The notes beneath the pieces are model-generated. The model was given only the letters and a program-made list of their open reading frames with translations. It did no database searches and had not been told where the DNA came from. Both the position numbers and the translations under genes were made by a program. 64,000 nt of DNA from M3007 sp964392655 (GTDB taxonomy: Bacteria > Bacteroidota > Bacteroidia > Chitinophagales > Saprospiraceae): positions 1 through 64,000 of the forward strand of contig CAYMQY010000003.1 of NCBI GenBank assembly GCA_964392655.1, read 5' to 3'. Numbering within the stretch: the stretch's first letter is position 1; the number at the start of each line of letters is the position of its first letter. Positions 49,501 to 57,859 of the stretch are shown here, piece after piece.

Positions 49501-51094
49501 ACTCGGGGTCATTGGCATTCGTTGTTGCGCTCAGGGCAACCGAGTTTGTAACGCAAGTCAGCGTACCTCCTGTGGTTTGAGCAGTCGGCGGCACATTATT
49601 ACCTGTCACAGCCGTCATGTCGCTTTGGGTGCAACCATTAGTAGTATTGGTAACGACGAGTGTATAATCGCCGGACGCGTCCACCAAGGGTGTAAGCGAA
49701 TTTGCCCCGGAGACAATGTGTCCGCCGTTGGAGGCCGTCCACAGGTAAGTGATGTTGTTTCCTGCCGATCCACTACCTTCGAGTTGGGTAGTCGGAACCG
49801 AGCAAGTCACGGTCATGGCTGGTCCGGCTTCAGAAGACGGCAATGTCACATTTGCTGTGGCTATAACCGTAGAAAAGCCCGAACAAGTGGTTACTGCATC
49901 GGAGACTTGAACGGTGTAATTACCTGCAGCATTTATCGTCGGCGTGGGGGTATTTGCCCCGGAAACAATATTTCCACCGTTGTACGTCGTCCAGGAGTAG
50001 TTGTAATCGCCACTGTAGCCACCTGATGCCGAAACGCTCAACTGGATATTTGGTGTAGCGCATGTAACTACTCCAGGGGGCGCAATCGAAGCAACCGGAT
50101 ACGAAGCCGGCGCCAGTACAGTGTTCAAGGTTTTGGTACAACCACTGTTGTCAACAACTGTGCAGGTGTAAGAACCGGCATTTAAGCCCTGAATCGAGTT
50201 GCTGGACATACCGTTGTTCCAGTTAAAATTCAGATCTCCCCAACCGCCATTTCCTTCCACTTCGATACTTCCAAAAACACCGTTGCACCCGACGGGAGTC
50301 GTGCCAACCAGGGTGAGATCCAGTGGGGACGGAGGGTCTTCCACTGTTATGTCACCTGTTTCTCCGGTCCAGCCTTGAGCATTGGTAATGGTGCAGGAGT
50401 ATGTGCCTGCAGGAATATTGGTCAAATCCTGTGAATGCAACCCGTTTGACCAATTGTAGGTGTATGGGCCGGTGCCGCCGGATACGGAGATATCAATGGA
50501 ACCGGTATTGCTGCCGTAGCAAATGGTGTTGTTTACATTATTGACAAGAGCTGTTACGACTAACGGCGGGCAGTTTGCTTCGCGAGCCGCCCAAAGCCCG
50601 GAGGGGCCTTGCTGACCAGCCTCATAAATTTTCTTGTCTGCCGGACAGATCATGTAAATCGTAGGATAATAGGCGACCTGATACAAGGATCGGATCGAGC
50701 AGTTATCTACCAATGGGTACGTGACACCATTCGCCCAGTTTCCCTGATTGTTGGGGTCGTTACAACCCGGTGAGGCGGTAATACATTGGGTGTTTGTCTG
50801 GCAATCGCCTTCGATCCCGAAAACAAAAGCCTCCCCTGTGCCGGAAGGGCCGTATTGTTCCCACAGCTCTTGCAAGGCATGTGTGCTGTGGTAGTTCCAG
50901 CAAGGGCCGCACCAGGTGGCAAAAAAGTCAATGTAAACGGTGTAGCCCGAATCCAGCAAATTGTACAGGTTGTACGATTGCCCGGTTATACTTACGGCCG
51001 TAAAATTCGGTGCGACACTGCCGTTCGCCATTTGCGCACCGGCATTGAAATGAATGGTAAATGCAAGGAACAGAAGCAGTACTGATTGTTTCAT
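46523..51094 (-). CDS. Large T9SS surface protein: thioredoxin-like domain plus SprB/PKD/HYR repeats
   Basis: A 1523-residue exported protein. A signal peptide (MKQSVLLLFLAFTIHFNAGA) leads into a TlpA/ResA-like thioredoxin-fold domain (about 22-180) with an intact WCGPC (Trp61 to Cys65) and a Cys-rich insert. Then come two SprB-type repeats (GTGPYTYNWSNG and the next), five Ig/PKD-like repeats of about 85-95 residues (each ending like SGANTPTPTINAAGNYTVQV), six more SprB-type repeats (CFGANNGTANVNLAGANDPV, WSNGETTPSIQGLAPGTYTA), HYR domains (TATDNNGNTAITTISV, NIARCWYDN) and a T9SS type A sorting domain (LRPNPTNGVAQIVFSELPAS to RRLAVVK). The thioredoxin part could reduce or form disulfides outside the cell, or bind a redox-active ligand; the repeats suggest an adhesin. 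The start at 51094 is fixed by the signal peptide. Confidence 0.9.
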   Translation of the reverse strand: MKQSVLLLFLAFTIHFNAGAQMANGSVAPNFTAVSITGQSYNLYNLLDSGYTVYIDFFATWCGPCWNYHSTHALQELWEQYGPSGTGEAFVFGIEGDCQTNTQCITASPGCNDPNNQGNWANGVTYPLVDNCSIRSLYQVAYYPTIYMICPADKKIYEAGQQGPSGLWAAREANCPPLVVTALVNNVNNTICYGSNTGSIDISVSGGTGPYTYNWSNGLHSQDLTNIPAGTYSCTITNAQGWTGETGDITVEDPPSPLDLTLVGTTPVGCNGVFGSIEVEGNGGWGDLNFNWNNGMSSNSIQGLNAGSYTCTVVDNSGCTKTLNTVLAPASYPVASIAPPGVVTCATPNIQLSVSASGGYSGDYNYSWTTYNGGNIVSGANTPTPTINAAGNYTVQVSDAVTTCSGFSTVIATANVTLPSSEAGPAMTVTCSVPTTQLEGSGSAGNNITYLWTASNGGHIVSGANSLTPLVDASGDYTLVVTNTTNGCTQSDMTAVTGNNVPPTAQTTGGTLTCVTNSVALSATTNANDPEFEWTGPNNYESSEQNPTVATSGEYLLVVSDPNTGCTNTSIATVASNTTPPGADADGGTITCTLTTIVLQGDATSNDATYAWTGPNNFESDLQNPSVSATGTYSLITTDTINGCTSTASAVVGENTTAPTAAATTPGNLNCNVNEMVLDGTGSSQGANMTYSWTTVEGNIVSGANTTTPTVDAAGAYTILVTDTDNGCTSTTSTTVIQNAPVSATFEDVLHVLCNGGGNGAASALPAGGNSSYEYLWSNGETSSTVSNLVAGTYTVVVTDGDDCTATASVEITEPAAVAPNASATAQSAANVNDGTATANPSGGTGDFAYSWSTGETIQTIVGLAPGNYTVMVTDENGCTAQQTVIVNAFNCTIEATASSTNITCFGANNGTANVNLAGANDPVTFTWSNGANTANIADLAPGTYTVEVVDNSNCADVQQVTIVEPTQLEANATATGETALGANDGTATAVPAGGVGTYSYTWSNGETSQTITNLAPATYTVTVQDENGCTDVQIVVVNAFNCAVLAQPAATPVVCFGQNNGTVSVNLSGGAEPYTYNWSNGETTPSIQGLAPGTYTASVTDANGCGVIVEGTVTEPTLLEIASEVNHPACAEEPSGSIETNAIGGAGNYSYAWSNGANTNNIANLLPGMYSLVLTDGNGCSSSASYTLTVADNVAPQIAAQNATLELGASGSTIATMQSLGASATDNCAVAGVVIEPNTFDCSDIGEHAVTITATDNNGNTAITTISVKIVDNTPPTVTCPANIARCWYDNTVSYNAPVAQDNCLTENNGEWKLVEGLASGSEFPLGETVQTYTYTDGSGNSGTCSFVVTISTPIQTGLPVVTNDQNNQGVGAIDITVTGGSGPYTFNWTNAAGQNIGNTEDLSGLFAGTYFVEIKDANGCVLANEGIVVDNTSSAVEPVWLRGAVLRPNPTNGVAQIVFSELPASDMQVIVADAAGRVVKTLPTTQQAVVRLDCSELPGGIYMVHFRSGAESGVRRLAVVK

Positions 51095-51207
51095 AAGCGG
51101 GAAAATTTTGTTTGAGCAGTAAAAAGCGGCGAAAGATCAACAATAAAGCAACAAGGTTCAGCATATTTTTTGCTTTTTTTTCATTATTGACATTTCGAGG
51201 TTATTAA

Positions 51208-51227
51208 AACCCGGGAAGCCCGAGGTT
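51208..51227 (-). terminator. Probable terminator of the DUF3352/beta-propeller gene
   Basis: AACCCGGG (51208-51215) pairs with CCCGAGGTT (51219-51227) with one bulged base and an AAG loop. On the minus strand a T-rich tract (TTTTAATAA) follows. It lies about 25 bp past the stop at 51252. Confidence 0.55.
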
Positions 51228-51251
51228 TAGGCAAAATTTTTTCGGGCAGGG

Positions 51252-53813
51252 TTATTTCGGCACCCGGTATGCACAAATACTCGCGCCGTTGCCTGCAAAC
51301 AGGATACTGCTTTTCCGATCTGAAGCCATCTGGTACAGAGAAAAAGGCGTAGTGCCTGCTAAAGGGAAACCGGCAAGCATTTTTCCCGCACTATTCACCA
51401 AATAAATTTGCCGTTTGCTTCGGTTGAGCGTGCCGAACAACCCTGGAGACCCTGTAGCGAACAACGTGTCCTGGGTTTCCGAAAAAACAAGCGTGGCTTT
51501 TTTCAACAAAGCGTCCTGACCGTATCCGGAAAAAACAAGTGAACGGCCACTCAATACCGCAAAATCCTGAAGATGTCCGGAAGATGTGCCGTCAATTACC
51601 AGCCAATGCCTGTTTCCGCCGTTGCCAAGATCGAATTGAGTCACCTGGCCTGTTAAATTGCAGCAGTAGGCCTTGCCGGAGGCGTCCATACAGATGATTC
51701 GTTGATTTTCAGGGCGGATTTCAAACTGAGGCGGATTTGCAGAGAAGTCTCCATCAAACTTCATAGGCGCCAAAAGCGGTACACCAATGCGGTTGAATAC
51801 GGATAATTGTCCATCCCTGCCGAGCACAGCCAGGTAGTCTTTTGTCTCGCTTTTGAAATGAATGAGCGGATGCCGCACCTGCCCGACGCCGCTTTGGGGG
51901 TTCCAGCCGGTAAGCGGTCGTCCATACTGATCAAACCCATACAGGTTGCCGTTTTCACAAGCGACAAAAAGGCCGTATTTATGATCGTCATTAAAATCCA
52001 CCGCAGTTACACCGTTCGTGGCCGGAGATTTCAAATGCAGGGGATAGCCGGCTATCTCCCGTCCTTCGGAATCAAGAATCCACAAATCGGTGGCGGTATT
52101 GAACAGATAACACACGCCACCATTGCCGAAAAAATCAATGCCGCGCACTTCCGACTGAATCGGTTTGTCCAATTTCTTGCGCCAGAGCAGATTGCCGCTG
52201 ACTGTCAGGCAATGCAGGTAGAACTGATCATCCTGTATCAAAAGTGTAGATTCTTTGTCAGGTTGCGTAGCAGGCACTAAATACGGTTGCGTAATTGCCT
52301 GGCCGTTCAGCGGTGTTTTCCACAAAATGCCGGCAACAGGTATCTGAGCGCTACTTGAGTAGTTCACTAAATTGCCTGTTCCGTTTTCGCTCAAATCCAG
52401 CCCAAACAGCCCTGAATTCTGAAGTAGCATAATATCCGACTGCAAGGCATCTGCAACGTCAGGATTGAGTAATTGCGTGGCAATCATGGAGGTAAACGCT
52501 GCATTGAAAAACAAAAACCTGTCGGATAACGTGGGCATTTGCTTGTCCAGCAGTAAAAAATCGGGCTGGTTTGCCAGCGTTTGATTCACGATGTATTTGT
52601 CAATCCAAAGCTCCAATGCAGCAGGATTGGCGCCAAAAACGGCATACCCGTCAAGCAGCACGCATACCGGGTTTTGAAAGTCTGCCCCCCCTTCTTGCAG
52701 CAAGGGCTCCAGCAGGGAGCGACTGAAAAACTGACTAATTTCAAAGGTTTGGTACGCATACCGTTGCAAAAGTCCGGCTCGCTCGCCGTACGCCATCAGG
52801 CTTTTTTGGGCTACCGCCGCATCCCGAATGGAGCAGACCCAAAATCTGTCGTCGCGGATACCCGGCGAGTACGGCTCGGTGAGTACCCATGCGGCTTCTT
52901 TTCCTGCCCATGAGTTGACAAAACGCTGAAAATCGGAGTCGTTGGCGCCGTTTCGGGTAAATGCGCCAAGCGCCCCCGGCTGCTGTGTGCTCGTCCAGGC
53001 CAGCAGGGCGGTATTATCCGGCAATATCCCGGCTATATCGGTGTGTGGCAATTGTCCGCCGTCCACTTTATCAGGCGAGCGTTGCGGTGGCGCCGCTATT
53101 GCCCAGCGCTTTCCATCAAAACCAAGTACCAGCGCAGTGTACTGCCCGACAAACCGTCCGGGTAAATAATCCCATCCGGGAGCCAACTGCCCCCGCAGTC
53201 GTTCGGCCAGCGTCCCGGGATGCAAAACGGCTCGAACAGGCGCCTGCACCCGGGCTGCTTGTTCCTGCCACCAGGAATCGCGTTTGCCGGTTTGAACCAG
53301 CGCATCCTCGACCAGATAGGAATGCCGCGACAGGAGTACCAGATTTCGCGAAACGGCAACAGCAAAGCGGCTTTTGCCGGGTGTTTCCACCGTGACAATC
53401 TCGTGCCCCCGGAAGGTAAACGAAGCGATTTTTGATGTTCCGGTTACCGTTTCAAACAGCCGGTGAGCAGCGGATCGGCTACCCAAATCCAGCACGAGGA
53501 GCGGGTGCAGGCTGTCGTTGGGATTCAGGCTGAACGCCGCAGCAAGGGTAATGTCCGGGTTTTCAGCACTGCCCGGAAGTAATGCAAGCGCCTGCCCAAG
53601 ATCGGAAGCAAGCACCCGGATCACACTCAGGTGGGCAAATCCCCCGGCTTTCCCCGAAGCGATTGTTTTCAAATGATCTGTTCCCGATAACGTCAGGACG
53701 AGCGCCGATTGCCCCGGCACCGCATGGTACACCTCGTAACCCCGCCAGACAAAAAACCAAAGCGACAGCCCGGCAAACACAAACAACACCGGCGCAACAA
53801 TGCGCCAACTCAT
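51252..53813 (-). CDS. Membrane-anchored DUF3352-like / PQQ-like beta-propeller protein
   Basis: An 853-residue protein starting at the ATG at 53813 (an in-frame GTG is seven codons upstream). One N-terminal transmembrane helix (RIVAPVLFVFAGLSLWFFVW) anchors it. Residues about 35-480 (GQSALVLTLSGTDHLKTIA, LSVIRVLASDLGQALALLPG, PVRAVLHPGTLAERLRG) resemble DUF3352, and the C-terminal half (GILWKTPLNGQAITQPYLV, NLLWRKKLDKPIQSEVRGI, DLWILDSEGREIAGYPLHL, GRDGQLSVFNRIGVPLLAP) forms PQQ-like propeller blades. No cofactor site is evident. Probably periplasmic with a scaffold or binding role. It lies between the T9SS adhesin and DUF423 genes, and may be co-transcribed with neither. Confidence 0.8.
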   Translation of the reverse strand: MSWRIVAPVLFVFAGLSLWFFVWRGYEVYHAVPGQSALVLTLSGTDHLKTIASGKAGGFAHLSVIRVLASDLGQALALLPGSAENPDITLAAAFSLNPNDSLHPLLVLDLGSRSAAHRLFETVTGTSKIASFTFRGHEIVTVETPGKSRFAVAVSRNLVLLSRHSYLVEDALVQTGKRDSWWQEQAARVQAPVRAVLHPGTLAERLRGQLAPGWDYLPGRFVGQYTALVLGFDGKRWAIAAPPQRSPDKVDGGQLPHTDIAGILPDNTALLAWTSTQQPGALGAFTRNGANDSDFQRFVNSWAGKEAAWVLTEPYSPGIRDDRFWVCSIRDAAVAQKSLMAYGERAGLLQRYAYQTFEISQFFSRSLLEPLLQEGGADFQNPVCVLLDGYAVFGANPAALELWIDKYIVNQTLANQPDFLLLDKQMPTLSDRFLFFNAAFTSMIATQLLNPDVADALQSDIMLLQNSGLFGLDLSENGTGNLVNYSSSAQIPVAGILWKTPLNGQAITQPYLVPATQPDKESTLLIQDDQFYLHCLTVSGNLLWRKKLDKPIQSEVRGIDFFGNGGVCYLFNTATDLWILDSEGREIAGYPLHLKSPATNGVTAVDFNDDHKYGLFVACENGNLYGFDQYGRPLTGWNPQSGVGQVRHPLIHFKSETKDYLAVLGRDGQLSVFNRIGVPLLAPMKFDGDFSANPPQFEIRPENQRIICMDASGKAYCCNLTGQVTQFDLGNGGNRHWLVIDGTSSGHLQDFAVLSGRSLVFSGYGQDALLKKATLVFSETQDTLFATGSPGLFGTLNRSKRQIYLVNSAGKMLAGFPLAGTTPFSLYQMASDRKSSILFAGNGASICAYRVPK

Positions 53814-53929
53814 ACGCCTGAAAAAATTGGACACAAATAAAGATTTAGCGCTGCAATGTTACCAAAGAGTTTTTCACTGACCATTTTTGCGGCGTAAAAT
53901 CTGATCTTAACCCAGCAACTTGTCCTGCC

Positions 53930-54316
53930 ATGCACCAACAAATTTATCGTCGGGCTGCACTTTTCGGTGCGCTTGCCGTCGCCCTCGGCGCATTCGGGGC
54001 ACACGGGCTGAAGCCCCACCTCGATGCCTACCAACTCGGCATTTACGAGAAAGCCGTTTTTTATCAGTTTGTGCATACCCTCGCACTGTTCGGAGTCGGC
54101 TTGATGATGGAACGCCGGGGCGCCCCCGACAAACCGCTGAACTGGAGCGCCTGGTTGTTCACAGCAGGCATTGCCTGTTTTTCAGGTTCGCTGTACCTGC
54201 TGGCCTGCCGGCATCTATTGCCGTTTCCCGTGGGTTGGGCAGGGCCGGTCACGCCGTTGGGCGGGTTGTGTTTCATAGGTGGCTGGACTGGAATTTTCGT
54301 CTCTACTCGTCGGTGA
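53930..54316 (+). CDS. DUF423 family membrane protein
   Basis: A 128-residue four-helix membrane protein with the DUF423 hallmarks: the opening AALFGALAVALGAFGAHGLK, then YEKAVFYQFVHTLALFGVG, a central hydrophobic loop (LFTAGIACFSGSLYLLACRH) and the end VTPLGGLCFIGGWTGIFVST. DUF423 proteins are small integral membrane proteins of unknown function found widely in bacteria. It stands as a lone plus-strand gene between two minus-strand genes, with its 3' end 10 bp from the deacetylase end. Confidence 0.9.
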   Translation: MHQQIYRRAALFGALAVALGAFGAHGLKPHLDAYQLGIYEKAVFYQFVHTLALFGVGLMMERRGAPDKPLNWSAWLFTAGIACFSGSLYLLACRHLLPFPVGWAGPVTPLGGLCFIGGWTGIFVSTRR

Positions 54317-54325
54317 CTGTCAGTG

Positions 54326-55654
54326 TTATGCGCACACGAAAGTTTCGTAAACCCGGCGCCAATCGTTCCAAAAAAACGTGTTCCAGGACGAATTGTGCCA
54401 CAGCAGCACAAACTCGCCGCCATGTTTTTCCACCTGCCGACGCAGAAGAACCAAGCGTTCCAGGGCCTGTTCGGGCGTGTACTTTCGGTACTGCGCCAAC
54501 GTAACATCCATGGCGATGAGCGGTTTTTCGCGCAAAGGCAGGATTTCACGTGTCAGAAAATTGAAGACCGGAAAATCGCGGCACATTCCGCAACGGAAAC
54601 CCTCCGCCTCCGGATAGCCGAGGGTGCTGTCCCAGGCCATGCCCGAATCCGACCAGCGTTGCCAGGTTTCGGGCGGCGAAAAACAGAGGTAGTGCTGTCG
54701 CCCGGTCACAACAGGCAGCGGACATAGGCGCCGCAAGGATTCCAGTTCATGCGCAAAAACTACCGCGTCACTGTTCGCTTCCCGCGATGGGTGAAAACCC
54801 AGGACATGCCCGCGTTCTGCGATTTTTTGGATCAAATTCTTCACAAACGGATGCTGCAACGAATACGGGCAGTCTGCTGTACGGGGCCGGTCTCCCATGA
54901 AATTGAAGTGCGACACCAGCCCGTTTTCTTCGGAAAAATCCATCCAGGCATCGAAAATGTCGAATGGGTCTTGGGGATTAAAAATATGGTTGCGAAGCCA
55001 CCAGGCCGTTTCGCGGATATTTTTTCGCTGAAACAAACTTCCGCCAAGGGTGCGCAAACGGTCGGCTGCCGACCACCACAGGCGCGGGTGATCCACATCG
55101 TGCGACAGGTGGAGCCGCACTTTTCGGTCGGGTTCGGGCACTGGGTATCCGAGCCGAACAAGCGCCTGCCGGAGCAGATCCGCGTACTCGTGCACCACCG
55201 GCCGCTCAAGAAAACCTGCCCGCTCGGCCAGTGCCGCCGCCGCCGGAAAACGCCCGAAGGCGTCGCGTTCGGGCCGGACAAATTCTTCCCAGCGGGTGAG
55301 CATAAAAAACGCCGAGGCGAAGAGGTCCAGCCCACAGGTTATTTCCCCATCCGATGCTGCAAAAAAAGGCCTCCCGTACGCGCAAACGAGGTCGTCGTCC
55401 GGCGCGTACGGGTGCGGCATTCGCACGGCATTGTCGGGCACAAGTGTGGCACTCAGGCCGGTCGTTTCGGATATTTTGTTCCAAAAATGATCCTCCACCG
55501 TCAGCACAGCACCGTTGGGTAACTCGATGCGGAAGTGCTCTTTGCCGGGTCGGATGCGTATTTCCCATGCCACACCCAGCAACTCGCCCAACAGGACGGT
55601 GCAGGCGTAGCGTTTTTCTGCCAGAAACGACGGCGACGTGATGACGACGAGCAT
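54326..55654 (-). CDS. Polysaccharide deacetylase family protein with DUF7033-like N-terminus
   Basis: A 442-residue protein. Residues about 1-170 (LVVITSPSFLAEKRYACTVL, DLFASAFFMLTRWEEFVRPE, DAFGRFPAAAALAERAGFLE) look like the DUF7033-type domain that precedes deacetylase domains in polysaccharide loci. Residues about 180-440 are the NodB-like deacetylase: LHLSHDVDHPRLW carries the metal-binding Asp-x-Asp pair, and GFHPSREANSD has a His. The usual HxxxH is only partly visible, so full catalysis is uncertain. Its role would be to remove N-acetyl groups from a cell-surface polysaccharide or peptidoglycan. It starts 4 bp after the stop of the RibF-glycosyltransferase gene on the same strand. 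Confidence 0.8.
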   Translation of the reverse strand: MLVVITSPSFLAEKRYACTVLLGELLGVAWEIRIRPGKEHFRIELPNGAVLTVEDHFWNKISETTGLSATLVPDNAVRMPHPYAPDDDLVCAYGRPFFAASDGEITCGLDLFASAFFMLTRWEEFVRPERDAFGRFPAAAALAERAGFLERPVVHEYADLLRQALVRLGYPVPEPDRKVRLHLSHDVDHPRLWWSAADRLRTLGGSLFQRKNIRETAWWLRNHIFNPQDPFDIFDAWMDFSEENGLVSHFNFMGDRPRTADCPYSLQHPFVKNLIQKIAERGHVLGFHPSREANSDAVVFAHELESLRRLCPLPVVTGRQHYLCFSPPETWQRWSDSGMAWDSTLGYPEAEGFRCGMCRDFPVFNFLTREILPLREKPLIAMDVTLAQYRKYTPEQALERLVLLRRQVEKHGGEFVLLWHNSSWNTFFWNDWRRVYETFVCA

Positions 55655-55658
55655 GGTG

Positions 55659-57629
55659 CTAATGGCGGCCGATCAGGGCCGAGAAGCGTTTGATCCGGCG
55701 GGCATAGTGTGCAAAAACGATACTGCCGCGGTAAATGCCGCCTGTATTTGCCGGGCCGATCCGGCGCGTCTTGACGATTTCGCCGGCTTCGCGGCGTTTT
55801 CGCAAGGTGTTTCCAAAATTTTGGTAAAATGAAAAATGTGCCCGCACGATCGCCCAAATGGCCCGGAACTGGCCTTTGAGAAAAAACCGCACGCCGGCCA
55901 GTCCGTCGAGCAGGAACCGTGCCGGGATCAGCCAGATCAATTTTGCTGCGGTTTCGTTTTTCAGGAGTGTGTACAGGCTGTTCCGAAAATTCAGGAACAC
56001 CTTGCGCGGGCTTTCGTACTCCAGGGTTCCGCCACCAAGATGGTACACCACCGATTGCGGAAAATTCCAGACCGAATACCCAGCCCGTTTGATGCGCCAG
56101 CACAGGTCAATTTCCTCGTTGTGTGCGAAATAATCGCCGTCGAAACCGCCAAATCCGTGGTACAGCTCCGCCCGGATAAAAAATGCTGCACCCGAGGCCC
56201 AAAAGCACTCCTGTGGCGTGTCGTACTGGCCCTCATCCACTTCGTTCTGGCTGAAAATGCGCCCGCGGCAAAACGGGTAGCCGAGGTAGTCAATCCAGCC
56301 GCCTGCAGCACCGGCGTATTCAAATCGCTGCTTGTCGTTCCAGGCGAGAATTTTCGGCTGGGCAATTGCAATTTTCGGGTTCGCCTGCATCGCGGCAAGC
56401 ACCGGTTCCATCCAGCCGGGACACACCTCCACGTCGGAATTCAGGATGACATAAAAATCGCTTTCCACGTGGGCCAGTGCTTCGTTGTAGCCCTGCGCAA
56501 AACCGTGATTTATTTTCAAATCAAGCACTTCCACATCCGGGTAGTGCGCTTGCAAAAAAGCCACGGAGTCATCGGGCGAACCGTTGTCGGCTACGATTAT
56601 TCGCGCACCCGGACTATTCGCCACCACCGAAGGCAGAAAAGTTTCCAGGTGTTTGCGCGTGTTGTAGTTGAGAATAACGACCGCCACACGGGTTTGCAGC
56701 CGCTGGAGAATTTCCACTTTGTCGGCCTCGATTTGTGTGCGCAAGGCATCCAGATCATTCAGTTTTTTGTCGGCCCGGATAAAATCCAGCACCTCGACTT
56801 CGATGCTTTTCCCATACAATTCGCCTGTAAAATCGAGCAGATGCGCTTCGATGGAAACCTTGCCGGAATTCGCCACGGTTGGCCGCCGGCCGATGTACAG
56901 CATGGCCCCTACTCTGTTCTTGTCAGCCGGATTGACCCGTACCCGCGCCGCATAAATCCCGTTTGGCGGGATGAGTTTGTGTGGGTCATCCACCTGAATA
57001 TTCGCAGTGGGGAAGCCGATTGTCCGGCCAATCCGGTCGCCGACGACGACGGAGCCGGCAAATGAAAACGTGTGTCCAAGCAGGCGGTTAGCCAGGGATA
57101 CATCGCAGGATTCCAGTGCTTTGCGAATTTTAGTAGAGCTGACTGCGATGTCATCTACTTCCTGCGCCGGAATTTCCACGATGGAAAAATGCCGGTCGGC
57201 TTCGTATTGGCGCATAAACGCGATATCGCCGCTGCGGTTAGCCCCGAAACGATGGTCGTAACCGATCACTAAACATACCGGCTTAAAATGCCGGATAAGA
57301 AAATCCTCGACGTACTCCTGTGCGGTTTGCCGGGAAAAATCTCCTGTGAAGGGTACGAGCACCACGTTGTCCACCCCGCATTGTTCGAGCAGACGAATTT
57401 TTTCTGCCGTCGTGGTGATCAGTTTAAAAGAAGCGTCGTCCGGGTGCAGGGCTACACGCGGGTGCGGCTCGAACGTAAGCACGATGCTTTCGCCGTGGTG
57501 GCTTTTGGCTAAATTCCGAACGCGTTCCAGTATCCGGCAATGGCCGGCATGCACCCCGTCGAAGGAGCCTATCGTCAAAACCGCGTTTCGGAACGCGGGC
57601 AGTTGTTCAAGGTCTGTGAATACGCGCAT
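55659..57629 (-). CDS. RibF (riboflavin kinase/FAD synthetase) fused to family 2 glycosyltransferase
   Basis: A 656-residue single open frame. Residues 1-312 are RibF: the nucleotidyltransferase signature GSFDGVHAGHC (His27, His30), SSTKIR (164-169) and the flavokinase GFPTAN and LYGKSIEVEVLDFIRADKK segments, and it ends ALRTQIEADKVEILQRLQ as RibF does. Without any stop, the frame continues into a GT-A glycosyltransferase (313-656): VAVVILNYNTRKHLETFLPS, ADNGSPDD, LNSDVEVCPGW and a C-terminal membrane-associated part. A GTG at the junction (near 56693) could be an internal start for the GT2. The FAD-synthesis half and the glycan half have no obvious joint pathway, so this is a real fusion or a sequencing loss of a stop. 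The deacetylase follows 4 bp downstream. Confidence 0.88.
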   Translation of the reverse strand: MRVFTDLEQLPAFRNAVLTIGSFDGVHAGHCRILERVRNLAKSHHGESIVLTFEPHPRVALHPDDASFKLITTTAEKIRLLEQCGVDNVVLVPFTGDFSRQTAQEYVEDFLIRHFKPVCLVIGYDHRFGANRSGDIAFMRQYEADRHFSIVEIPAQEVDDIAVSSTKIRKALESCDVSLANRLLGHTFSFAGSVVVGDRIGRTIGFPTANIQVDDPHKLIPPNGIYAARVRVNPADKNRVGAMLYIGRRPTVANSGKVSIEAHLLDFTGELYGKSIEVEVLDFIRADKKLNDLDALRTQIEADKVEILQRLQTRVAVVILNYNTRKHLETFLPSVVANSPGARIIVADNGSPDDSVAFLQAHYPDVEVLDLKINHGFAQGYNEALAHVESDFYVILNSDVEVCPGWMEPVLAAMQANPKIAIAQPKILAWNDKQRFEYAGAAGGWIDYLGYPFCRGRIFSQNEVDEGQYDTPQECFWASGAAFFIRAELYHGFGGFDGDYFAHNEEIDLCWRIKRAGYSVWNFPQSVVYHLGGGTLEYESPRKVFLNFRNSLYTLLKNETAAKLIWLIPARFLLDGLAGVRFFLKGQFRAIWAIVRAHFSFYQNFGNTLRKRREAGEIVKTRRIGPANTGGIYRGSIVFAHYARRIKRFSALIGRH

Positions 57630-57690
57630 TTCGGCGGCAAATATAGAGGAGGGTTTCGGGGAAAGCAGTTTTTCAATTTTGAATAAAAAA

Positions 57691-57721
57691 ACAAAAGGCG
57701 CACTGTCAGCGCGCCTTTTGT
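57691..57721 (-). terminator. Terminator of the PorE-like gene
   Basis: ACAAAAGGCGC (57691-57701) pairs with GCGCCTTTTGT (57711-57721). On the minus strand the stem is followed by TTTTTTATTC. It lies about 140 bp past the stop of the gene ending at 57860, so it would end that transcript. Confidence 0.85.
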
Positions 57722-57859
57722 AACAAACAAAACCAACTAAAAAACCTACTTTCTGCTTTCTGTTATTGGCGGCGCGGCTTTACCAGCGCCGGAAATATTT
57801 GCCAAAACGGACGTGCAGGGTTGTTCGCTGCCTTGTTTGAAAAAAAATTTTCAGCGGAA

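Noticed and set aside
49040..50026. Plus-strand open frame of about 330 codons inside the adhesin gene
   Set aside because: Antisense to the repeats; repeated translation merely mirrors the SprB/PKD repeats.
57630..57690. FMN riboswitch upstream of the RibF fusion
   Set aside because: Only about 60 bp separate the start from the terminator of the next gene, too short for an RFN element, and no matching pattern was seen.
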